DNA of 64,000 nt, taken from positions 62,001 through 126,000 of the forward strand of contig NZ_PTIY01000008.1 in NCBI RefSeq assembly GCF_002934365.1, written 5' to 3'. The DNA is from Methylobacter tundripaludum (GTDB taxonomy: Bacteria > Pseudomonadota > Gammaproteobacteria > Methylococcales > Methylomonadaceae). The position numbers were made by a program, and so were the translations under genes. Position 1 is the first letter of the stretch; each line of letters starts with the position of its first letter. Positions 17,763 through 25,273 of this stretch are shown piece by piece. Under the pieces are notes generated by a model that saw only the letters and a list, made by a program, of their open reading frames with translations, was not told the origin of the DNA and did not search any database.

Positions 17763-17999
17763 TCAGCACTTCCTTAGATAACGGCTAGCCAATTCCGGGT
17801 TCAGGACAAAACCAGCGGTCCGCTGCCTGGGGGCTGATGTTCGTTCTGTAACCGCGTTGTTACGCACCGCCTCGATAAATTCCGAATAGGGAATCTCGTT
17901 TTGCTGATTGTATGCAAAAGAAGTGGCATTAAACGCCGCAAACATCGTAATGCCGATCACAACCAGTATGAACAACAGAGGGATTAATAATTTTTTCAT
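17763..17999 (-). pseudogene. FtsH N-terminal-like fragment
   Basis: 78 residues. The first ~52 show a transmembrane helix (LLIPLLFILVVIGITMFAAF) and 'NEIPYSEFIEAVRNNAVTE', which resembles the membrane anchor and start of the extracytoplasmic FtsH domain. Then the frame runs into unrelated sequence (RTSAPRQRTAGFVLNPE) derived from repeat-like DNA and stops. FtsH proteases are ~600 residues with AAA+ and zinc-protease domains; none follows. I read it as a broken ftsH-type gene or a small membrane protein; moderate doubt remains. Confidence 0.45.
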
Positions 18000-18305
18000 G
18001 GGCGTCGCCTCTTAAGGCAAAGGGCAAAAATGCGCTGATTCGATGTTTGGTTTTTTTCGCCTTTCAAGACGGAGGTTAGCCTCGTATTCGTCGCCACCGA
18101 CCGTGGTATAAAAAAGACCCGCATCACCGATTCGCCACTTGGCGAACGAATCTACAATCACGTTATTTCGGAGGTAAGAAACGCTCGGACTTGGTGTCCA
18201 AGGTCAGCACACGCGCATCAAATGCACTGACTTTATTGATGATGAGAGTCTTAAAAAAATGGAGTCCCGGTGTAAAGTCGCAGGCAACCATTTCCCCGAG
18301 ACAAT
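18000..18305. other. Intergenic region without supported gene
   Basis: About 300 bp between the ftsH-like fragment and the terminator of the helical periplasmic gene. Only short direct and inverted repeats (for example TTCGCCA/TGGCGAA near 18133) are visible; no open frame with a plausible start. Confidence 0.4.
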
Positions 18306-18331
18306 AAAGGATGGCTTTACGGCCATCCTTT
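18306..18331 (-). terminator. Terminator hairpin after the helical periplasmic gene
   Basis: Perfect 10-bp stem AAAGGATGGC/GCCATCCTTT with a 6-nt loop (18316-18321), about 11 bases beyond the stop codon of the minus-strand gene at 18343-18720. The minus-strand continuation is TATTG, not a long T-run, so efficiency is uncertain. Confidence 0.65.
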
Positions 18332-18342
18332 ATTTAGAGCGA

Positions 18343-18720
18343 TTAGTGGTTAGCCGCGTAGAGCTGTTTGATTTCTTTATACCGGTTTAAGGCATCAGCC
18401 AAAGACTCTTTCGCCGCTTGCGGCTCATTGTTCGACAAAGCCGTGCGCGCTTGCTTCAACACATTGCTGGCTTGATTGCGTTTTAAATCAAGTACGTTAT
18501 TGGCAATATCTTTTTGCAATTGGCGGGCATCGGTGACCATATCGATAACCGCTTCGTTGCTAGCTCCAGTGTCCAGAGCGGCTTTAGCCTCTTCCACTTT
18601 CGCCAGCGTATTGTCGATAGCCGCCCTAACGTCTTCATACGAAGGATTCGCTACCGCAAAAGCGGTTGATGTCATTGCAGTCATAACAATAGTAGCCAGG
18701 ATTTTTTTCAATGTGTTCAT
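18343..18720 (-). CDS. Small periplasmic helical protein
   Basis: About 125 residues. MNTLKKILATIVMTAMTSTAF is a Sec signal peptide ending near Ala-Phe-Ala-Val. The mature part is almost entirely alpha-helical and rich in Ala, Asp, Glu and Lys, with heptad-like repeats (DVRAAIDNTLAKVEEAKAAL; ALNRYKEIKQLYAANH). It might be a small helical bundle, but no metal-binding or heme motif is evident and I do not recognise a family. I use ATG 18720 because the signal peptide starts there. A terminator hairpin follows, and an unusual long dyad lies ~110 nt upstream. Confidence 0.7.
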   Translation of the reverse strand: MNTLKKILATIVMTAMTSTAFAVANPSYEDVRAAIDNTLAKVEEAKAALDTGASNEAVIDMVTDARQLQKDIANNVLDLKRNQASNVLKQARTALSNNEPQAAKESLADALNRYKEIKQLYAANH

Positions 18721-18831
18721 GGGGGTAAACCTCATAGTTGATAAACAGAATATTGATACTTAACGATTCATGAACTTTGCTGTAAGAAAGATTCGAGTCC
18801 TTCGCTAGGTATGGTTATAGTCTAGCAGATT

Positions 18832-18871
18832 TAGTCCTGATTAGAACTATTATTTGTTCTAATCAGGACTA
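18832..18871. promoter_or_regulatory. 16-bp perfect dyad upstream of the helical protein
   Basis: TAGTCCTGATTAGAAC (18832-18847) and its exact inverse (18856-18871) enclose an 8-nt loop. Plus-strand T-rich sequence (ATTTTTTAT) follows. On the minus strand a TATAAC -10-like element stands at 18814-18819 with no matching -35, where the dyad would lie. It could be an operator or activator site, or a rightward terminator. Confidence 0.5.
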
Positions 18872-19140
18872 ATTTTTTATGGGACCTGTTTTTCCAGTCG
18901 GCAACCCCACTCGCACTTGTCGATATAACTGTTATTTATCAAAGTATTATACTCGCATGCATACAAAATTAAGCAGTCCCTGACTACGCTCGCCTGAAGC
19001 TGCATCGTCGGCAAGTCTTGCCGAAAACACCAAAAATAACCCGGTGCATAGGCAATAAATAAGATAAATGTTTTGACGGTAGAGCGGATGTGATGAGCTT
19101 ACCGACTTGCTGCATAATCTTTAAAAGTCTTGAGGTTAAA

Positions 19141-19173
19141 TTTAGTTAGGGTTACTATTTCGTACTAGCTAAA
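19141..19173. promoter_or_regulatory. Imperfect palindrome before the marR gene
   Basis: TTTAGTTAG (19141-19149) and CTAGCTAAA (19165-19173) form an inverted repeat 18-50 bases before the ATG of the MarR gene. MarR proteins usually bind ~16-20 bp palindromes and repress their own genes, so autoregulation is possible. The match is imperfect. The rest of 18872-19191 shows nothing else I can support. Confidence 0.3.
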
Positions 19174-19191
19174 ACAATAAACTGTAAAAAT

Positions 19192-19668
19192 ATGACTTCT
19201 ACCTCAACATTCCCAACCGTGCTGCGTGAACTATTAAGGACGCATCAAGCGTTTTTAGCCTATGCAGCAACCCATGTTCACACGCTGGATCTGACGCTGC
19301 CGCAATACGACATCATCATCACCTTAGGCGACACGCCCGGTATGACTTTCAAAAAACTGGGCGAGAAAACATTAATTACCAAAGGGACGTTAACCGGCGT
19401 AATCAGCCGTCTGGAAGATAAAGGACTGGTGCAACGGGTGGCTTCGGAAACGGACGGCCGCAGCCAGATTGTGCGATTGACTGCGACGGGTGAGGCTTTA
19501 TACGAACGCACTTTTCCCGAGCATCTGGTATTCATTAACCGGATATTTAATGACTACTCCCCGGAGGACGTAGAGAACCTTGAATCCGCTCTGTTGCGGT
19601 TACACGAAACTGTAACCACATTGCGCAGCAACGGGAGCGGAAAGCTTGCCGATGAAACCGATGAGTAG
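19192..19668 (+). CDS. MarR family transcriptional regulator
   Basis: 158 residues. A winged helix-turn-helix core is visible: 'LTLPQYDIIITLGDTPGMTFKKLGEKTLITKGTLTGVISRLEDKGLVQRVASETDGRSQIVRLTATGEAL' contains the recognition helix and the beta wing with the typical 'DGRS' turn. The N- and C-terminal helices fit the dimer interface. MarR proteins are usually ligand- or redox-responsive repressors; the ligand here is unknown. It stands alone, its target possibly the flanking gene on the left or itself. No cysteine-based sensor is obvious. Confidence 0.9.
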   Translation: MTSTSTFPTVLRELLRTHQAFLAYAATHVHTLDLTLPQYDIIITLGDTPGMTFKKLGEKTLITKGTLTGVISRLEDKGLVQRVASETDGRSQIVRLTATGEALYERTFPEHLVFINRIFNDYSPEDVENLESALLRLHETVTTLRSNGSGKLADETDE

Positions 19669-19746
19669 ACCATTATTTGTAAAGCGCTGAACTTGATCTG
19701 CCAGTTTCAAAACATTTGTTGTAACTATTCAGCACGAAGCACAACA

Positions 19747-19844
19747 TCCCTCTCCTGCTGGAGAGGGTAGGGTGAGGAGAATCAAAATAAAGCTTTTTGC
19801 TATTTAAATTCTCCTCACCCCGGCCCTCTCCATCAGGAGAGGGA
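19747..19844. repeat. Palindromic element, CTCTCC family, copy 1
   Basis: Two arms of about 35 bp, beginning TCCCTCTCCTGCTGGAGAGG (19747) and ending CCATCAGGAGAGGGA (19844), pair almost perfectly over a short AT-rich centre. A related copy is at 24178-24279. There is no coding potential. Confidence 0.7.
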
Positions 19845-19955
19845 GCAAGTTCTCCGCGATTTTCGATTTGCTGAGTAGTTACCATTTGTTTAGATTGAAC
19901 CTGACACTGACGGTCTCAGTTGGGCCATAAACTGCCTGTAGTGACTGGCGGCTTT

Positions 19956-20147
19956 ATGACGATGAATAATGGCAGAATGAAGTACGGTAAAGCTTGGGCG
20001 AAAGTCTGGAAGCCTATATATGATAAAAAGCATTACCCTCTGCGCATCACAAAAATCAAACCTTATAAACAGGTTCAATATAATTACGTTATCAAATCCA
20101 ATATTTCAAACCATTGGTATTTGATATTGCCAGGAGACATTTTCTGA
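19956..20147 (+). CDS. Small basic ORF coupled to the RlmN-like gene
   Basis: 63 residues (MTMNNGRMKYGKAWAKVWKP..., ending LPGDIF), rich in Lys, Tyr and Trp, with no known domain. Its TGA at 20145-20147 overlaps the CTG that probably starts the RlmN-like gene, suggesting translational coupling. Base composition is AT-rich like that gene and unlike flanking DNA. It may be a remnant leader or fragment; support is weak because no ribosome site or homology is visible. Confidence 0.3.
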   Translation: MTMNNGRMKYGKAWAKVWKPIYDKKHYPLRITKIKPYKQVQYNYVIKSNISNHWYLILPGDIF

Positions 20148-21181
20148 AACAATCCTTTTATGACCTAAATTATTCCGATTTAGAAACAATTATAAATCAG
20201 AATAATTTAAACCCCTCAGCAGCGACAGTTCTTTTTAATTGGCATTATAAGAAAAAAGAAAATGCTCAATGCCTTGATAAGATTTCCAAATGTTCATCGG
20301 CCTTTTTTCAAAATAATTTCGACTTTTCCCTACCCGAAATCGATACGGTTCATGAGTCAAAAAAAGATCGAACAGTAAAATTTCTTTTTAAGCTTAAAGA
20401 CAATCATAAAATTGAAACCGTCCTTATTCCGTTTCATAATAAATATTCAATTTGCCTTTCATCGCAGGTTGGCTGTGCAATGAATTGTTCTTTTTGTTTT
20501 ACCGGAAAACAAGGACTTAAAAGAAATTTGACGACAAGTGAAATTGTTGGCCAGTTTCTACAGGCCTGGCGTTGGTTAGCGAAAAACAGGCCTGGAGAAG
20601 AGAGAATCTTAAATATTGTTTTTATGGGACAAGGCGAACCTTTACATAATTTTGATGCCGTCAAAAAAGCGTGCGAAATATTTTTATCAAAACACGGAAC
20701 TTCAATCGGCGTTCAAAAAATTACTATTTCAACGGCTGGTTATATTCCCGGACTTAAAAGATGGAGCCAGGAAATTCCTGGAGTGAACCTTGCGTTATCT
20801 CTTCATTCACCCTTTAAAGAAAAGAGGAATGAACTTATTCCCATTAATATGAAATATCCGCTGGATGAAGTGTTGGCAACTATTGACAAGATACCTTTAA
20901 ATAAAAAGCAATTTATTACTTATGAATATATTCTGATAAAAGATTTTAATGATTCTCCAGATGATGCTAAAAAATTGGGAACGATACTGGCTGGTAAAAG
21001 GGCTTATATAAACTTAATTCCTTTTAACTCATTCCCAGGATCACATTATAATCATCCTGATTTGGATAAAATTGAAAAGTTTAAAGAAGTCTTAGATACT
21101 TTTAAAATCCCGACTTTAATAAGAAGTGCTAAAGGCGATGATGTATTAGCAGCATGTGGACAACTCAATTCTAAAAATTAG
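20144..21181 (+). CDS. RlmN/Cfr-family radical SAM rRNA methyltransferase, likely acquired
   Basis: Radical-SAM methyltransferase of the 23S rRNA A2503 type. The cluster motif 'CAMNCSFCFTGKQG' (CxxxCxxC) and 'KRNLTTSEIVGQ', 'FMGQGEPLHNFD' and the C-terminal 'KGDDVLAACGQL' with its catalytic Cys match RlmN. The second methylation cysteine seven residues before the cluster (SICLSSQVGC) is also present. An upstream frame exists from TTG 20114, but the CTG at 20144 has AGGAG seven bases before it and overlaps the stop of the upstream small ORF. AT-rich, with Lys- and Asn-rich codons, so probably horizontally acquired; a Cfr-like C8 specificity cannot be excluded. Confidence 0.85.
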   Translation: MKQSFYDLNYSDLETIINQNNLNPSAATVLFNWHYKKKENAQCLDKISKCSSAFFQNNFDFSLPEIDTVHESKKDRTVKFLFKLKDNHKIETVLIPFHNKYSICLSSQVGCAMNCSFCFTGKQGLKRNLTTSEIVGQFLQAWRWLAKNRPGEERILNIVFMGQGEPLHNFDAVKKACEIFLSKHGTSIGVQKITISTAGYIPGLKRWSQEIPGVNLALSLHSPFKEKRNELIPINMKYPLDEVLATIDKIPLNKKQFITYEYILIKDFNDSPDDAKKLGTILAGKRAYINLIPFNSFPGSHYNHPDLDKIEKFKEVLDTFKIPTLIRSAKGDDVLAACGQLNSKN

Positions 21182-21356
21182 AGCTATCAAGTGCCTGTGA
21201 ATGAGGCCGGACCAAGTCAACAATATGTTTTCATGAAAAAATACATAAAACCTGAAATTTAACCAATAAATCACCGGATGAGCCGGTGATTTTCATGTTC
21301 CGCAGGTTCCCAAGCTCAAGAGGATGTGAAAATATTCCAAATCCCAGCGATCCGCT

Positions 21357-21405
21357 GGTTCCCAAGCTCCAGCTTGGGAACCCAGTCGTGGAAGCTCCAG
21401 CTTCC
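21357..21405. repeat. REP-type palindromes upstream of the RAYT transposase
   Basis: Two hairpins: 21357-21382 (GGTTCCCAAGCT, 2-nt centre, AGCTTGGGAACC) and 21390-21405 (GGAAGCTCCAGCTTCC). A partial copy lies at ~21304-21318. The same motifs flank the downstream side at 21978-22026, typical of a REP-associated transposase (REPtron). Confidence 0.8.
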
Positions 21406-21435
21406 CGTCTACTCTCACCACAAAGGAGCACAACC

Positions 21436-21969
21436 ATGCCCAGAAGCCACTACCGCATCCAATGCGACCCGTGCCCACACTTCCTGACTGCAACGGTAAA
21501 CCACTGGCTGCCGTTGTTTACCCGCCCGGAAACCGTGAACATCATTCTGGATTCTTGGCGTTTTTTACAGCGGGACGCAGGCTTTCGACTCTACGGTTAC
21601 GTCATTCTTGAAAATCATCTGCATCTTATCGCCGCGTCTGATAATTTGAGCCATGACATGCAGCGCTTTAAATCCTACACGGCAAAACAAATCGTCGCGC
21701 ATCTGGAACAACGCCGCTCGGTCAAGCTGTTGGAGTTGCTGGCGTTTTTTAAACGCGCCCATAAGCAGGAGACCACTTATCAGGTTTGGGAAGAAGGCAA
21801 TCATCCGCAAATCATCGAATCTGAGGCGGTTATGCGTCAAAAGCTGGATTACATTCATCACAATCCTGTCAAGCGGGGCTACGTGGACCAGCCGGAACAT
21901 TGGCGTTATTCCAGTGCGCGCAATTATGCCGGTCAAGACGGTTTGATTGAGGTGATTCGGTCGTGGTGA
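21436..21969 (+). CDS. REP-associated tyrosine transposase (RAYT, Y1_Tnp)
   Basis: About 177 residues. HxH metal site in 'VILENHLHLIAASDNLS' and the candidate nucleophilic tyrosine in 'MQRFKSYTAKQIVAH' are the Y1-transposase signatures; 'YIHHNPVKRGYVDQPEHWRYSSA' is the C-terminal RAYT block. Such proteins move single-stranded REP hairpins in the genome. ATG 21436 is preceded by AAAGGAGC, a good ribosome site; the upstream extension in frame is repeat sequence. Flanked on both sides by matching REP hairpins, so the unit looks intact. Confidence 0.88.
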   Translation: MPRSHYRIQCDPCPHFLTATVNHWLPLFTRPETVNIILDSWRFLQRDAGFRLYGYVILENHLHLIAASDNLSHDMQRFKSYTAKQIVAHLEQRRSVKLLELLAFFKRAHKQETTYQVWEEGNHPQIIESEAVMRQKLDYIHHNPVKRGYVDQPEHWRYSSARNYAGQDGLIEVIRSW

Positions 21970-21977
21970 GTTGCTCG

Positions 21978-22026
21978 GGAAGCTGGAGCTTCCGACACTG
22001 GGTTCCCAAGCTGGAGCTTGGGAACC
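21978..22026. repeat. REP-type palindromes downstream of the RAYT gene
   Basis: GGAAGCTGGAGCTTCC (21978-21993) and a hairpin of GGTTCCCAAGCT/AGCTTGGGAACC at 22001-22026, repeating the upstream REPs in reversed order. Central dinucleotide GG instead of CC. Confidence 0.8.
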
Positions 22027-22164
22027 AGCGCAATATTACGCAATTGTTTGCACGTATGTTTAATAACAAGGTAAAGTCTCAAAAATTATACTAAAGGACA
22101 GTACCACTTACCCCTGCCCTTGCCTTTGTTGCGAGTTATTCTTATTTAAAATATAGTGCATGTA

Positions 22165-22569
22165 ATGGAAACAATGAAAAAATTCTTATTTGATACATTA
22201 AGAAGTGTGGCTGTTTATAAAGCGAAAATAATAGTAATTTCGACATGGCCAATCTTGCTAATTGCATTCTTTTGGCTAAAAAATAGTCTTTCAAAATATT
22301 TTGAGGACCCTACAGGCGTAATTGGATTAGTTTTATCGTTAATATGTTTAGCATTGGTTATAACGAATATAGGTGTTTACTTTATTTTTAAGCCTAAACT
22401 TAAATTTAAAGATACTGAAGGATGTTGGATTGATGAAAAAACTAATATTCGCTATTGCCCAACATGCCAAGTAAAACATAAACAATTAGTCCCTATGAAA
22501 AGACTTGGAAATAATTGGAGATGTTCTGTTGGAGATTGCCCATCAATAAGTAAAGGTGGTCTCTTTTAA
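22165..22569 (+). CDS. Two-TM membrane protein with C-terminal zinc-ribbon-like cysteines
   Basis: About 134 residues, not assigned to a family. Two transmembrane helices (residues ~22-40 and ~55-77) are followed by a cytoplasmic domain with 'IRYCPTCQVKHKQLV' and 'NWRCSVGDCPS', a CxxC...CxxxxC arrangement able to bind zinc. AT-rich (many Lys, Ile, Asn codons), resembling the RlmN-like gene and differing from the core genes, so likely acquired. Start ATG 22165; a GTG at 22156 is possible. Confidence 0.6.
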   Translation: METMKKFLFDTLRSVAVYKAKIIVISTWPILLIAFFWLKNSLSKYFEDPTGVIGLVLSLICLALVITNIGVYFIFKPKLKFKDTEGCWIDEKTNIRYCPTCQVKHKQLVPMKRLGNNWRCSVGDCPSISKGGLF

Positions 22570-22822
22570 AACGAATATGTAAACGACCTCGCATAATGCG
22601 CCCTATGCAAAAAAGTTCCGGTGTACAATGAAGAACACCGGCGGGGGAGGCAAGACCGGAATGTCAGTAATGGACCGATAGTGCTACTTTGCCAATGACC
22701 GGTATCGGAAAGTTCAAATCCATATCCGAATGTCTCAAAGAGGGGCGAACTGAGTCAGTCAATATCTGATGCAGTTGAGGCTAATTTTGGCAATTGTCAG
22801 ATCAAGTCCAGAGTTTTACAAA

Positions 22823-22992
22823 TCATTCAACTCCCTGCCCCATTGCCCCGCATAAAAGCGTTCATTTAGCGCTGCCCTGGAAAGAGCAGCTAATTCGGTT
22901 TCCTTAAAATCGTCATCAAGTACATCCGCCTCGGCTTGGTAGCCGACGGCCATCATTGCCATCGGCCTGCAATCGCCCGGAAGATTAAAAAC
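22823..22992 (-). pseudogene. Duplicated 3' fragment of the nitroreductase gene
   Basis: About 170 bp matching the 3' end of the complete nitroreductase at 23545-24147 (roughly 92% by eye). The similarity extends beyond the stop codons, so 22787-22992 parallels 23509-23715 as direct repeats. One base is missing near the 3' end (CTCCC against CTCCCC). The 5' two-thirds of the gene are absent. Between the copies lie the BrnA gene and a BrnT remnant. The stretch 22570-22786 shows no gene. Confidence 0.75.
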
Positions 22993-23038
22993 GGCTCACC
23001 AATGACCATTTCCGGTTGAAAGCGACGGTCTCACTCTA

Positions 23039-23305
23039 TCACTGGCTATGCAACTTTTCCTGTAACCATACTTTTATAAGTGACTGGTAGGGTACATCCC
23101 GCGAATTAGCGGCGGCTTTAATCGAATCAAGAAGGTGCTGAGGAAGTCTCAGTGAAATGGTTTTTGTCGTTGGCTTTAAGTTAGGGAGCACTATCCGCTG
23201 GGCTTTCGTCCAATCCATATAGTCTGTGGAATCATGCGTTTCCCAAAACGCCTGCTCTTCGGCTTCATTGGCGAATTTTGGAATTGTTTTAAGTTGTTTG
23301 CTCAT
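23039..23305 (-). CDS. BrnA-like antitoxin (CopG/RHH)
   Basis: 88 residues. 'AFWETHDSTDYMDWTKAQRI' is the family N-terminal feature of BrnA/CopG-like antitoxins paired with BrnT, and the C-terminal 'KTISLRLPQHLLDSIKAAANSRDVPYQSLIKVWLQEKL' is a ribbon-helix-helix DNA-binding domain. ATG 23305 is chosen since the BrnT-like frame ends there and the upstream start would lengthen it unusually. Normally it is translated after brnT; here only the 3' part of brnT remains in front. Antitoxin function is inferred from the family. Confidence 0.85.
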   Translation of the reverse strand: MSKQLKTIPKFANEAEEQAFWETHDSTDYMDWTKAQRIVLPNLKPTTKTISLRLPQHLLDSIKAAANSRDVPYQSLIKVWLQEKLHSQ

Positions 23306-23537
23306 AAATTTTGCGCTCCTTTCTGTGCATGTCTCTGGCTGATATAACACGTATACTCTCGCCAGCATTACGCAGGGTGAATGTGATATGCAACGTCCGA
23401 ACTTTGTTTGTCTTACCTAGTGCGTGAAAGCGGCACTCGCCTTGACTGTGTTTAGTATCGTCAATTACAAGTAGTGGTTCATTGAAGAAAACCTGCTCTG
23501 CTTCAGCCTTGGCAATTGTCCGATCAAGTCCAGCATT
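23289..23537 (-). pseudogene. BrnT toxin remnant lacking its N-terminus
   Basis: The minus frame ending at 23289 encodes 'AEAEQVFFNEPLLVIDDTKH', 'GECRFHALGKTNK', 'HITFTLRNAGESIRVISARD' and 'MHRKERKIYEQ', the body and C-terminus of BrnT-family RNase toxins. The family start (a 'WD..K...N..KHG' segment of ~20-25 residues) is missing: the frame meets TAA at 23538-23540 and no start codon precedes it. The join lies at the border of the duplicated nitroreductase 3' sequence. The stop overlaps the brnA start. The fragment is probably non-functional. Confidence 0.75.
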
Positions 23538-23544
23538 TTACAAA

Positions 23545-24147
23545 TCATTCAACTCCCCTGCCCCATTGCCCCGCATAAAAGCGCTCATTTAGTGCAGCCC
23601 TGGAACGAGCGGCTAATTCGGTTTCCTTGAAGTCGTCATCAAGCACATCCGCATCGGCCTGATAGCCGACGGCCATCATTGCCATCGGCCTGCAATCGCC
23701 CGGAAGATTAAAAACCTCTCGGGCTTTTTCAGCATCGAAACCGCCCATTTGATGTACACACATTCCCATCGCAGTAGCCTGCAAGCACAAGCTGACGCTG
23801 GCCGCTCCGGTGTCATACATCGCCCAGCGGTTAGGTTGGCCGTTATGATTGAAATTTTCCATTGCCACAGCAAGTATCAACACCGGGGCGTTCTTCGCCC
23901 ATCGCCGGTTCTTTTCAGCCAGGATTGAAAACGCATGTTGCCAGCCGGTTTCATCGGTGACTTTATCGCACACCACAAACCGCCAAGGCTGGTCGTTAAA
24001 ACAAGACGGCGCCCAATGCGCGGCTTCCAGCAGCGCCAGCAAATCGTCATGACTTACCGGTTTGTCAGCATCAAAAGCCCTGGGACTCCAGCGGGCCTGG
24101 ATAATATCGTGGATTTTTACACGGGTTGTTGCCGATTTTTGCTGCAT
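23545..24147 (-). CDS. Nitroreductase family protein
   Basis: 200 residues, the usual length for FMN-dependent NAD(P)H nitroreductases. 'RWSPRAFDADKPVSHDDLLALLEAAHWAPSCFNDQPWRFVV' is the FMN-binding N-terminus, and 'GAASVSLCLQATAMGMCVHQMGGFDAEKAR' plus 'PMAMMAVGYQADADVLDD' complete the fold. The physiological substrate is unknown; family members reduce quinones and nitro-compounds. Its 3' end is duplicated at 22823-22992. It stands alone, with a palindromic repeat ~30 bp upstream of the start. Confidence 0.92.
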   Translation of the reverse strand: MQQKSATTRVKIHDIIQARWSPRAFDADKPVSHDDLLALLEAAHWAPSCFNDQPWRFVVCDKVTDETGWQHAFSILAEKNRRWAKNAPVLILAVAMENFNHNGQPNRWAMYDTGAASVSLCLQATAMGMCVHQMGGFDAEKAREVFNLPGDCRPMAMMAVGYQADADVLDDDFKETELAARSRAALNERFYAGQWGRGVE

Positions 24148-24177
24148 GTTTGTCTCCTTAGTCTGGTTAGATAAAAG

Positions 24178-24279
24178 CTCCCTCTCCTGCTGGAGAGGGT
24201 TGGGGGTGAGGAGAATAAAAATAAGGAAAAAACCTTATTTGATCCCCTCATCCTAACCTTCTCCCTGAGGGAGAAGGGA
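24178..24279. repeat. Palindromic element, CTCTCC family, copy 2
   Basis: Arms CTCCCTCTCCTGCTGGAGAG (24178) and CTCCCTGAGGGAGAAGGGA (ending 24279) pair around an A/T-rich centre. Related to 19747-19844. It lies in the promoter area of the nitroreductase gene. The remaining bases up to 24412 include a degenerate sequence like the CCCACGC-type repeat but no gene. Confidence 0.65.
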
Positions 24280-24412
24280 CTGTCCATCCTTAAATTTAAT
24301 GGCAGTGACGCAGCCCGTGGGAACGCAGCCTGAACCGCTCTGGGGCGGCGTCCCTGACTGGATTTCCACGCGGAGCGTGCAAAACCTAAGCTGAAGTTAT
24401 TTTGGCGAAATC

Positions 24413-25273
24413 CTACTGCGTCAACACGCCGTCACGATAATCGCGAAACGCCTGTTCGATTTCTTCGCTGCTGTTCATCACAAACGGGCCGGACTGCACT
24501 ACCGGCTCTTTTAACGGCAGCGCGGCCAGCACCAGAAATTGCGCCGACTGCTCTTGTGTTGCCAGCTGTAGGTTATCGCCGTTTTGTAACTGCCCGAGTT
24601 GCCCGGCTTTTAAGACCCTGTCCGAGGCGCCGACAGCCAGTTCCCCTTTGTACACATAGACCAAGACGGTGTGTTCCGCGCCTATCGGTATATCCAGCTG
24701 CTGCTTGGGGCTTAACGACACATCGAAATACAACGGCTGTGTCGATACGCCTGTTACCGGGCCGGATATTTTTTGTGTTTCGCTCACATAGTCACCGGCG
24801 ATAACCTTGAGGTAACCGCCGTCCGCCAATTCAACGCTAGGGATATTCGCGGCGGCAAACTCCTGGTAATGCGGCGGCTTCATTTTTTCTTTGGCAGGCA
24901 GGTTAATCCATAGCTGAAAGCCGTGCAGCAAGCCGTTTTCCTGTTCCGGCATTTCCGAATGAATAATGCCGTGCGCGGCCGTCATCCATTGCACGTCGCC
25001 TGCCCGCAGATGCCCTTCATGTCCCAGATGATCGCGGTGCAGCATCGCGCCTGCCAGCATATAGGTCACGGTTTCAAAGCCGCGATGCGGATGATCGGGG
25101 AAACCGCCGACATAGTCCGTCGGCTCATCCGAGCCGAACTCGTCCAACAAAATAAAAGGATCGAAAGCGTTTTTTTGCTGCTGACTGACGATGCGTTTCA
25201 ACTTAACACCGGCACCATCCGAGGTATTTTGCCCTGTGATAACAGCCGCGAGTTGCCGTGTTTGCTTATTCAT
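24413..25273 (-). CDS. Pirin family protein
   Basis: 286-residue bicupin. The N-terminal 'FDPFILLDEFGSDEPTDYVGGFPDHPHRGFETVTYML' and 'MTAAHGIIHSEMPEQ' contain the metal-binding His and Glu residues of pirins, and 'GFQLWINLPAKEKMKPPHYQEF' closes the first cupin. Pirins act as quercetinases or regulatory proteins; the role in this organism is unknown. Its ATG overlaps the end of the DoxX gene by eight bases, so the two form an operon (DoxX first), likely controlled by the divergent LysR regulator. Confidence 0.93.
   Translation of the reverse strand: MNKQTRQLAAVITGQNTSDGAGVKLKRIVSQQQKNAFDPFILLDEFGSDEPTDYVGGFPDHPHRGFETVTYMLAGAMLHRDHLGHEGHLRAGDVQWMTAAHGIIHSEMPEQENGLLHGFQLWINLPAKEKMKPPHYQEFAAANIPSVELADGGYLKVIAGDYVSETQKISGPVTGVSTQPLYFDVSLSPKQQLDIPIGAEHTVLVYVYKGELAVGASDRVLKAGQLGQLQNGDNLQLATQEQSAQFLVLAALPLKEPVVQSGPFVMNSSEEIEQAFRDYRDGVLTQ

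Noticed and set aside
17464-18305. tRNA or small RNA gene in the gene-poor stretch
   Set aside because: No cloverleaf with a TTCGA loop and matching acceptor stem could be built by eye.
24300-24390. Possible further copy of the CCCACGC palindromic repeat
   Set aside because: Only short pieces resemble the 28115-28340 element; too degenerate to annotate.
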